Below are positions 29,747 through 38,320 of a stretch of DNA of 38,559 bases, one piece after another; position 1 is the first letter of the stretch, and every line of letters starts with the position of its first letter. The notes beneath the pieces are model-generated. The model was not told the DNA's origin and did not search any database. It worked only from the letters and a program-made list of their open reading frames with translations. Source of the stretch: Chara braunii (lineage: Eukaryota; Streptophyta; Charophyceae; Charales; Characeae); contig BFEA01000183.1 in the NCBI GenBank assembly GCA_003427395.1, positions 346,938 to 385,496 on the forward strand, in the 5' to 3' direction. Position numbers and translations under genes: made by a program.

Positions 29747-30614
29747 CGTGATNCAACTCGAATGGAATCACGCCAATCGCCGGGTGCACCGAAGTGTTAT
29801 TAGGGAACTCAATGTCGGGAAGGCGGTCAACCCAGTCCTTCTGATCCGGGCGGATGAGTGTGCGGAGCATCATCTGCGTAGTCTGGTGCGCACGTTCCGT
29901 TTGCCCATCCGTTTGAGGATGCCGTGCGGAACTCGGTTTCATGCTGGTGTCGAATTCCACCATGAGTGTCGTCCAAAAGGCTGACATGAAATGAGTGTCG
30001 CAGTCGCTAACGATGTCTTTCGGAACGCCGTGGCTGCAAAACCAGCCAGTATGCAAAAGTCGTGCGAGCTCGGGAACCGTCATATACTTGCATGGAAGAA
30101 ATCGAGCGTACTTGCTCAAACGGTCAACGACCGTGAGAATACCATCATGGCCAAGGCGATCGCGAGGGAAAGGACCGGTCACATCCATAGCAATGGAGAG
30201 ACCTCGTTCCCGAGGAATCGACAATGGTTTCAGTTCATCGTACAGGAGGTGCTGGCGCCTTCGTTCCGATGGCAAACTGCACATGACTGAATGTAGACGT
30301 CGCTGATGATGTCCGGCGAATGAAATCGTTGGCGGAGTCGTGCAAGTGTGCGTGCGATGCCAAGGTGTCCTGCCAGCCGCGAATCGTGGTACTCGCCAAG
30401 GAGGCGAGTGCGCAAGATGTGGTCTTGGGGAACACACAACAAGTCCTTGCCTCTTATGGAGAAGCAAGTAGCCGTTGACAATGCGATAATTGCTTGCCGA
30501 CGGGTGATCCGATGATAACTCGACATAGAGTGTGGAGAATCTCGGATCCAACTTGAAGCCGTTTATGAAATGTTGCTGCAGGTTCTCGTCGAGGCCGAAT
30601 GTGGAGTGCATCAA
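29747..30614 (-). pseudogene. Element E: integrase zinc domain and catalytic core
   Basis: The frame 30614-29409 is open for 401 codons but contains an out-of-frame stretch (about residues 56-122). The correct zinc-domain reading (LLGEYHDSRLAGHLG, then CAVCHRNEG) lies in a neighbouring frame, so two frameshifts cancel out. The core is intact in sequence: Asp144 in AMDVTGPFP, Asp204 in VSDCD and Glu240 in QTERAHQ, with the 35-residue D-E spacing. After AACSP the frame is lost again, and the C-terminal part follows in the neighbouring frame. One ambiguous base is at 29753. Confidence 0.85.
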
Positions 30615-30632
30615 GGCGCAAAGATCAGGTCT

Positions 30633-32690
30633 TCACGAGAGAGCATTCGCTGCCTTGTTCGAGGAGCCCGGTATATGCTTCGAGGTGAAGTCGAACTGTT
30701 CAATGAAGTACATCCATCGACCGATCGTGCTGCTCACCGTGTCTTGCGTCTTGTAATAAGTTAACAGATTGTTGTCCGTTGCCCACATGAATCGCTGACG
30801 CCCGAGGAGAAAGTGACGCCAACGCTCAAGTACGGTGACAAAAGCTAGCAGTTCCTTCTTCCTTGCATCATCAAGAGTGTTGATGGGTGGCACCTTTTGG
30901 CTGAAGTACTCAACCGGATGCCAGTCTGTGTCGTCATGCTGTTCCAAAACCGCGCCAATGCCGACACGGGAAGCGTCAGTAGTCACTTTGGTAGGCAAGG
31001 TCGGGTCATAGATGCTTAAGAAGGGAGCTTGGAGCGAAGCCGTCTTCAGCGTGTGGAACGCGTGTTGGGCTTCGTCGTTGAATGCGAAGGGCACCAAGGA
31101 GGACTGAAGTCACGACAATGATGCAGCGATCTGTTGAAAACCTTTGACGAAGCGCATGTAGTATGATGCTAAGCCAAGAAAGGAGCGGAGGTCAGTAGTA
31201 CACTTGAGGTCCGACCAATCTTGAATGGCTTGTACCTTGTCCGCGAGCGGTCGAATGTCGTGAGGCGTAACGTAATGGCCTAAGTACTCTAGCTCTTGCT
31301 GGGCAAACTCGCACTTGTCGCGGTTCGCCTTGTACTTGGCGATACGGAGCCGCTCCAACACGACGCGAAGGTGCTCGATGTGCTCGTCCAGTATCCGGCT
31401 ATAAACCAAGATATCATCAAGGCAAATGAGTATGGTGCGGTCGAGCAAGTCGCGGAATTCCGTCGTCATAGCCGCTTGGAAAGTAGTCGGGGCGTTGGTG
31501 AGACCGAAAGGCATGACGATCCACTCAAAGTGCCCATATTGCGTCTTGAACGCGGTCTTGTACCTATCTCTTGGTTGGATCTCGATCTGGTGGTAGCCGG
31601 ATTTGAGGTCAAGCTTCGAGAAGTACTTGGCGCCGCCTAGTCACTCGAGAAGATCATCGATCCGAGGGAGAGGGTCGACGTTCTTGATCGTTTGCGCGTT
31701 AAGTTTCCGATAGTCGATGTACAAACGAAGGCCCTTGTTCTTCTTCCGGACGAAGAGAACGGGAGCAGCGTATGGCGAACAGCTAGGGCGAATCCAGGCT
31801 TTGGCCAAGAGGTCATCTAGTTGTGCCCGAAGCACTTGAAGCTCTTCTTCGCTCATGCGGTAGATACATCCGTGCGGAGGTACGGCGCCGCCTTCGAGAG
31901 TGATCCCGTGGCGTATGGGCCAATCTGGTACTACTCCGGCGGGAGCTTGGAAGACATCCTCATAGTTGTCCAACAACTCAATGATGTGTGGGTCTGACGT
32001 ATCCGTCTTGTGCTGATCATCGGGTGGGAGGGTGTGAAGAAAACATATACCGATCTTCTCGATATCGTTTCGCTGGATGGATTGGCGAATACTCGCCGTG
32101 GAGACCACGTGACAACCAATCGAAGGATGAGGAAGCGGCACCGTACACGGGACTAGTTCACCATGCCGATCACGAAAGTGAACGGTGCGTCGATAGAAGT
32201 TCACCGGATGGTCTTCGCTTTGCAGCCACGACATGCCTAAGATCATATCAAACTTAGTGTCCAATATGTCCAATATGTCGAGTACAGGCAAAGTACACAC
32301 GAGCACAGAGTCAACGCAACAATCGATTGACTTTTGCGTGTGACCATCGACCAACGTGACGTGCGTAGGCTAACTTTTCCTTCGAACGCGGGGGCCTAGC
32401 CCGGCGCTAGTAAACGTCAGAAAGATGCAAAGTGTTTGGCTGATGTAGTTGTGAGTCGCTCCACAATCGATCAAGGCACTGCAGGCCGCCTTTCCGATCT
32501 GAATGCGGATGTAGAGGAGCGGTGCGGCGATGTCGACGTACCGTTGCGTTGCATACTCGCGGTCGATCTTTGCTAGATAGTTACAAAGATCGCCAACGGC
32601 TACTCCGCCGTCTGTCGACGGAGGTGGTACTATAACGTGCAAGTACTCACGCAAATGTGCCATTAATGCGTTGCAATGTGGTGTTGGCAA
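30633..32690 (-). pseudogene. Element E: protease, reverse transcriptase and RNase H
   Basis: PR (32690-32370) has ALIDCGATHNYIS, with D-C-G where D-S/T-G is usual, and a small insertion (about nine codons) after YISQ. It is followed by a frame break. RT part 1 (32354-31641) includes [40 protein letters not shown] and LPRIDDLLE. It ends at TGA (31641-31643), where C has Arg. RT part 2 (31514-31110) has FGLTNAPTTFQ and CLDD (Tyr to Cys in the catalytic motif). RNase H (31097-30633) keeps Asp41, Glu82 and Asp108, but the fourth acidic residue is Asn151 (AANALS versus ADALS in C). It stops at TGA (30633-30635), again at a position where C has Arg. Confidence 0.88.
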
Positions 32691-34230
32691 AGAACCGTTG
32701 GAAGTCCTTAACTGTCAACGGGTCGAGTTCCTCAAGACTCGCCCAAGTTGATGGATCCTCCGATAGAAGGGCTGGTGAAGCAACCGGTTTGTTGGCCGAC
32801 GGCGGAACTACCGCGCATGCACTTAAATCTTGCACGTGGAGAGGCTGGTTCAACAGTGGGACCAGCTCGACAACATAGTTCTCAAAATCAATGCGAGAAC
32901 TTGCGACTATCGCGGTGTCCCCGGACGTGAGAGAGAATGCTAGCAAGGCAGCCGAGTCCGGCGTACTGGGAAGTGTTGTCGCTGCACTTCCCACGGTGCT
33001 CAGTTTCCCGAGCCCGGACGTTTGACATTTTCCTTGTCGAGGCAGGCGCTTGTGATGTGTTTGGCGCGGTTGCACCACAATCAACATCCCCATTTCTGTC
33101 TCAACTTAAACATGTCTTCGGTAATACCGAACTTCGTCCATGGTGACTGTCGTGCTCCATCCGCCGACGCTGGTTTCGCCTTGTGTTTTCCCCTCGGGGT
33201 CTTGAGCGTTGAGGTGGTATCGCTGCCGCCACATCTTCGTCACTTGATGTAGACGCGGCTGCGTGGTCCTCACTAGGTCCTTGTTGGACTGCTGCTGCTT
33301 GCGGCGTCCGTTGACCTTTGCCTTTGTCCACATAACCGGGCTGTTGGCGGGCCTCGTTGGCCGCACGCCGATTACCTTGGATTAGTTATCTTGCCTTTGA
33401 GATCATGTCATCAAAGGTCTCATACTGGAATTTGTTGCCGAGAGCAGTTGGCAAGGCGTCGCATGACCGAGCGAAGAATTCGGCCCGGATTGCGTCGAAT
33501 GGTAAGTTCAACTCCGGGGTGGCGATGAGTCTTTGACACTCCATCAGCCACTCCCGTGAAGGTTGCTGGCCTTGAAACATGCGGAAGATCTTGTTCAACG
33601 CGTGATGCCTGTCGTTGTTGACCATGAACCGGGTCTTCCGTTTCTTCTCGAATTCCTCCCACGTAATTTTGGTGTGGAGGGTAGCGATGGTGCATTCCAA
33701 CGTGACGGCTATGTGGGTCATGAAAGCCTGTGCCCCTCCGATGAGTTGGAGATAGAGTGCGTCAAGCCGCCGTAGTTCTCGAGTGTGGTGTACATCCGCC
33801 TCCGCGTTGAAAGCCATCCACCATTGCAGCGGATCAGTCTTGTGATAGTCATCGAACGTCTCGATCTTGAAGTTCGGCATCTTCCATTCCTTGGCACAGC
33901 AGCCGGTCGTTGCTGAACGCGGTCGCTGAGCGTCTGCAGTTGATTGCTGACTGTCGATGTTCCAGCAAACTTGCTGATGTCGCCAAGGGAGGCGACCACG
34001 TGGTTGTTCCACTCCTCGAGTTGCTTGGCTTGCGGGGCCAAGGCCGGGCTGCAGTCTGCTACCGCGCTGCCTGTCGACGCAGCTGCCGACAGTCGTGTCA
34101 ACCCCGTGCTGACATTGGACTGCAACTGGTCGTTGATTGTCTGCTGGTGGTTGTTAGCGGCCTGTAGTGTGCTGACCTCGGCCTGCAGGGCTTTAAACGT
34201 TCTTTCGTGGTGGATGAAGACGTGCTGCAT
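32691..34230 (-). pseudogene. Element E: gag
   Basis: The N-terminus (34230 to about 33900) is Gln/Ser-rich and helical (TFKALQAEVSTLQAANN). It shifts frame into the capsid part (MPNFKIETFDDYHKTDPLQW, EFEKKRKTRFMVNNDRH), which ends at a TAA (33386-33388). The linker resumes in the same frame (GYVDKGKGQRTPQ), then shifts near 33190. The nucleocapsid knuckle reads stop-L-W-C-N-R-A-K-H-I-T-S-A-C. The TGA at 33081-33083 stands exactly where the first zinc-binding Cys of the C-x2-C-x4-H-x4-C motif lies in C. Colinear with the gag of C. Confidence 0.82.
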
Positions 34231-34574
34231 GGCTAGCAGTTCACGTCGCTGCCAATTGCACGTTGTCGGGACCGGCGGGTCCCGAATGACTTCCCATCAC
34301 TCAAGAGCTTGTATAGGGCCAATTTGTGCACGACAGAGAAATCGGGAATAGGGAGGAACGGAAAGGGAAAAGAGCAAAGGGCTAAGCTGGCGTGAGCAAC
34401 GGCGCCCCGGGCTGGGAACCACAGGAAAGAGCTAGCAGCGGCAGGAAAAACGAGCGCGGAGGCTCGGGCGTGGAAGGGCGCAGCCTGAGGACAGACGAGG
34501 CACTAGAGTTCGAGACAACGAAGGCCAAGGGGATGCATGGGACCAAAGGGAGAGCAATGGTAGTGGGGACAAGG
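34231..34574. other. E leader remnant and spacer
   Basis: No gene. The E 5' LTR, which should follow gag on this side, is not found anywhere up to the window end, so E is 5'-truncated or its LTR lies beyond 38559. The segment becomes purine-rich to the right. Confidence 0.5.
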
Positions 34575-34895
34575 TGTCGGGGGCCGCCGACGGGACTAAG
34601 TGTCGGGGGCCGCCGACGGGACTAAGTGTCAGGGACCGCCGACGGGACTAAGTGTCGGGAACTGCCGACGGGACTAAGTGTTGGGGGCCGCCGACGGAAC
34701 TAAGTGTCGGGGACCGCCTACGGGACTAAGTGTCAGGAACCTCTGACGGGACTAAGTGTCGAGGACCGCCGACGGGACTAAGTGTCGGGGACCGTCGACG
34801 GGACTAGGTGTTGGGGACCACCGGCGGGACAAATGTCGGCGGTCCACGGCGGGACAAGTACCAAGGAATAGCGTGGGACAAGTGGCGGGGACTCG
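34575..34895. repeat. 26-bp minisatellite
   Basis: Ten units with exact 26-bp spacing begin at 34575, 34601, 34627, 34653, 34679, 34705, 34731, 34757, 34783 and 34809. The consensus starts TGTCGGGGACCGCCGACG and ends GGACTAAG. Units drift after 34834 and fade by about 34895. Open frames across it are repeat artefacts. Confidence 0.95.
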
Positions 34896-34939
34896 TGACG
34901 TCCCAAGAGAAAAAGGCAAGGAGCGACGTGAGGTGCAAA

Positions 34940-35740
34940 TAATTAAAGCAAGGCGTACCGTCAAAATCAAGGATCTTGACGGCCAAAGAATATTAGCTCC
35001 ACTACTGTGGGTACTAGTGGGAGCGAACGGAGAGGCTGAGAAGAGAAAGAAAAGTGAAGGAAATCAAATTGGGAGGCATGGGAGCAATCCGAGAAATCTC
35101 GGATCAGCCTCCCCCAAGAAAGTTGAGTAAAAAGAAAGCCCATGGGAAAATAAGGCCCCCGGGGTAAATCGGAGTAGGGGAGCCCACTGCGGGAGAGGAA
35201 TGGAAGTAAAAGGAGGCTCCCATGGGCATGGGAAGGCCAAAATTGCAGTCCGGGCTACAACAGACTGCACCATGAGGAGAGGAAGGGCCAAAACTAAGAG
35301 GAAGGGCCTAGAAAAGGGCCTTGATGGCTAGTTGACACTTGGCATGCAAAAAGGAAAAGGAGAGAAAAAAAAGAATGTGGGAGAATAAAACAAAATGAGT
35401 GAGAGGGAGTGAGTGAGTTGGCCGTCAGTAGGGACTGCAGGAAGTAGGGACTGGCAGGTTCCTACTGTCCACAAGTGGAGGGAAAAGAAAAGAAAAGAAA
35501 AAGAAAAAGAAAAGGAAAGAGAGAGGAAAACACAAAAAGGCACTAACAGCCAAAAACGATCACTTGAGGAGGTGCCTCCGTGACCAGATTCATCCTGGAA
35601 TATGCCGATTGCAAAGGACCTTGACTTTCTTTGATTTTTGCAGAGAAAATCAAAGAAAATCAAGGCCCCATGCAACCGAAAAATAACGGATTTCATGGAG
35701 GAGGAGAAACATATGTTTTAGATGCATCCGGAATCAAAAT
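34940..35740. repeat. Diverged repeat, copy 1
   Basis: The segment shares an ordered series of blocks with 36505-37180: ATCAAGGATCT-GACGG, GGAGCTCC/GGAGGCTCCC...GGCATGGG, ATTGCAGTCCG/ATTGCAATCCG, TTGACACTTG, GGGACTGC...AGTAGGGA, GCAGGTYCCTA and GATTGCAAAG. Identity is low but the order is preserved. No coding frame is shared. It may be part of an unidentified long repeat such as an LTR. Confidence 0.65.
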
Positions 35741-36129
35741 CAAGTCCGGACGCATCCGGGAGTTAGCCATTTGTTTTCTTTCAAGCAAGGGGCTAGTTGT
35801 GAGGGAGTGGGGCTAGAGAATTGACCCGTACTGCAGTCCGAGTTACAACGGACTGCATAAGGATGCCTAAGCTAAGCGAAAATGAGCTACGACGAGGCCA
35901 ATGGGCTAGAAAAAGGAGTTTTCGGCATGAGGCAAACGGAGACGGTAAACGGCAACCGTGAGATGAGATCTCACAGCCGGGAAAAATCGGCATGCAAAGG
36001 AGGAGTGTTGGGCCGTCGAGGACAAGGGGACCAAAAAAATGAAATGAGGCACCATCCGGGATGTTGTCGGAGACCAAAGTGGACCCAAATAATAAAAGTC
36101 GGAAAAACAGGGCGCGCGCTGGCGGGACT
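35741..36129. other. Unassigned spacer left of the organellar mosaic
   Basis: No gene or domain. It includes CTGCAGTCCGAGTTACAACGG, one more instance of the AGTCCGAG-type word seen in both diverged repeats. From 36061 an ATG opens the frame that later enters the organellar pieces. Confidence 0.4.
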
Positions 36130-36166
36130 ACCGAAGGCAGGGCTAGTAACTGGAGTGAAGTCGTAA
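36130..36166 (+). pseudogene. rrn16: 3'-terminal fragment of a plastid-type 16S rRNA gene
   Basis: Thirty-seven bases containing CGAAGGCAGGGCTAGTAACT and GGAGTGAAGTCGTAA match the near-3'-end of small-subunit rRNA. GTGAAGTCGTAA is universal, and the preceding AGGCAGGGCTAGT-ACTGGAG wording is as I remember the plastid 16S gene, not the mitochondrial one. The match breaks after GTCGTAA, where rRNA continues CAAGG but this sequence enters rpl16. It is short, so identity rests on motif recognition, and a search is needed. Confidence 0.6.
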
Positions 36167-36311
36167 GTTGTGAAGCAGGTCGCATATCATATCAAGGAAT
36201 TGAAGCGGCGCGTCGTGCCATCACCAGGAAATTTCAGAGAAATGGTAAAATATGGGTGAGAGTTTTTTCAAATATTCCTATTACCAGCAAACCTACAGAA
36301 GTAAGAATGCA
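36166..36311 (+). pseudogene. rpl16: Internal fragment of mitochondrial-type ribosomal protein L16
   Basis: One uninterrupted frame reads [19 protein letters not shown], then [15 protein letters not shown] and [14 protein letters not shown]. This is the conserved centre of bacterial/organellar L16 (uL16), a large-subunit protein near the peptidyl-transferase centre. The wording IEAARRAI and [10 protein letters not shown] is of the plant mitochondrial rather than the plastid type. About 48 of roughly 135 residues are present. The N-terminal third and everything after EVRM (normally followed by a Gly-Lys-rich loop) are missing. The absence of any stop or frameshift suggests a recent nuclear transfer. 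It is a fragment, not a working gene. Confidence 0.85.
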
Positions 36312-36405
36312 TTATTTTGGATATAGCAGGGCCCTTCGCTACTTATCTTCAACTTTCCTGCCAGCTTACGCTACGGCGCTTGCCATGCCATTTGCGCAAC
36401 ACTAA
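36312..36405 (+). other. Unidentified segment fused to the rpl16 fragment
   Basis: The same frame stays open to a TAA at 36403-36405. The DNA (with GCTTACGCTACGGCGCTTGC and CTTCGCTACTTATC) does not resemble the surrounding purine-rich repeats, so it may be a third organellar piece such as mitochondrial spacer. I do not recognise it. Confidence 0.35.
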
Positions 36406-36504
36406 GAGGCGGCGGGACAAAAAAATGGAACTAGTGCGGAGAGTGTCGGGGACCCGGGGTGTTTTGAAGGGAGCCTTAGGCCGAGCAAAGAGAATAAACA
36501 ACGG

Positions 36505-37180
36505 CATTAGCGGGCGGCGCTATCGAGATCAAGGATCTAGACGGTGGGAAATACTAGCACTACTAGTGCAAGCACCAGCGGAACCAAATGGGAGGCCCCG
36601 GGAGGAAGGCAAGGAGGAATAATGGTGGTAGGGGGCTTGCCCAGCTAGGCCTGAGAAAATAGAGCCCAAGGGGCTCCACATGAGAAAATGGTTGTCCGAG
36701 GAAAATTGGAGCAAGGGGGACCAAAATCGAAAATAACGGAGGCAAAATGGAGCTCCCTAGGAGCATGGGGGTGCCACTATTGCAATCCGAAGTATAACGA
36801 CCTAGTGACTGTTGAGAATATAGCCTTGGGTGGGGTTCTAAAGCCTAGAGAAAAGACTGCACAGCTCCTTGACACTTGTCACAACTGAAATAAAAGAGAA
36901 GGAGAGAAGAAGGGGGAAAAAAGGAGGGAGAATGAGACAAAAGGCGATAAATGAGTGGAGAGGAATGTGTCGGTCTGTTGGGACTGCTGCAGTAGGGATT
37001 AGCAGGTCCCTATGATGACCTCATCCCTCCTAGATTCAAGGAGGGTAACCCGGATTGCAAAGATATGGCCCTTGGGGCCATATCTCCACAAAATCTGAAT
37101 TAAAGAGAAGAAAATGAGAGAAAATGCAAAAATGAGTTGCCCGTTGTTTTTGTGAACCATAGATCTGAGATCAGGTCTCA
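36505..37180. repeat. Diverged repeat, copy 2
   Basis: Counterpart of 34940-35740, offset by about 1.55 kb. Just before it, at 36446, is TGTCGGGGACCCGGGG, which resembles the start of the 26-bp minisatellite unit that precedes copy 1. Both copies may thus belong to a repeat that begins with TGTCGGGGACC (inference). Confidence 0.6.
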
Positions 37181-38180
37181 TGGTGGAGGAGAACTAGCCG
37201 TTTTTTGTGGGGCAGCACAAAACGACTAGCTCTGGAATGATGTGGTAGACCAAAACGGAAAGAAACAAAAGAGGGAAAAGACAAATTTGTGCATTTGGCC
37301 CTAGAAGAGAGCCAGATGCATCAGAAATTGAGAAAATGGACTTAGAGGCCCAAAATTGAAGTAAGAACCACTTGGGGGTAGCTCGAAATATTGTACACCT
37401 TGGATCTCAGCTAGATCCAAGGCTGAAAATGTGCCGCCACACGGGAAAACAGGTCGGCCTACTCAAAAGAGGCCTAGATCAGAGAAGGGCAAGGAAAAGG
37501 CCTCTACGCCTTCAATTTTCAATAAAGGCTGCACCTTGGGCTTGGGGACCCTATGAGACAACATTTTTGAAAATGTGAAGAGCTCAAGGGAGGCCAAGGG
37601 GTAGTCCGAGTTGGTACCAACCACTCGGACTGCATGTACTTGGCCAAAATGAGGCCCTGGTACCTCCGGAAGGGCCTAGTGGTGAAAAATTGCCTTGGGG
37701 GTACCTCGGTCCACCTTGAGGCACATAGGAAGGCCTATGGGCTGGGCGGTGCACCTGTTTCAGCGAACAAAACCTGGAGGTTCAGTCCGCCACTCTCACA
37801 CTTGCATGAGGAGAGCCCATGCTGCCCAATTGAGCCCATGAGAGAGCTCTACTCACTTAGAAGTGAGAGGAGGGGAACCGCTACCTGTCTAGAGCCTGGA
37901 TATGGTGATAGGGTAGAGGAGGAAGCTCTAGAGGTTGTACAGCAGTGAGGAAGGTAGTCCGCCATAGCCCCAGGCTGTGGGAGAGAGGGAGAGGCTGGAA
38001 GGAGTCCCCATTAGCCCTTCTAGAGGGGAGGATTCCCTGGCCAAGGTGAGAAGAGCCCACCATAGCCTGGAGAAAAGTGAAAAGAAAGGGGGAGAGGAGC
38101 TTGGGGAAGGTGGAAGCCATAGCCGGGGAGGGAGCACCAGGATTAAGACTCCATCACCAAGGGCGCTAATAGAGGTGAGT
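37181..38180. other. Unassigned purine-rich DNA with one hairpin
   Basis: No domain in any frame. The hairpin at 37603-37631 has 9-bp perfect arms (AGTCCGAGT and ACTCGGACT) around a loop that is itself nearly palindromic (TTGGTACCAA). A GGTGAGT at about 38173 resembles a splice donor but has no supporting exon. Confidence 0.4.
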
Positions 38181-38192
38181 GGTGAAACGAAG

Positions 38193-38310
38193 TTCCTTCT
38201 TCTTCTTCTTCTCCTTCTTCTTCTTCTTCTTCTTCTTCCTTCCCCCCCTCCTTCTTCCCCCTCTTCTTCTCCTTCTTCTCCTCCTCCTTCTCCTTCTTCT
38301 TCCTCTTCTT
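38193..38310. repeat. (TTC)n-rich polypyrimidine microsatellite
   Basis: Imperfect TTC/CTT/TCC repeats on the plus strand. The Lys/Glu-rich minus-strand frame and the poly-Leu/Ser plus-strand frames across it are artefacts. Confidence 0.95.
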
Positions 38311-38320
38311 ATTTCTATCC

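Noticed and set aside
34575-34895. CRISPR-like array
   Set aside because: Units are contiguous 26-bp repeats without unique spacers, in a eukaryotic context. It is a minisatellite.
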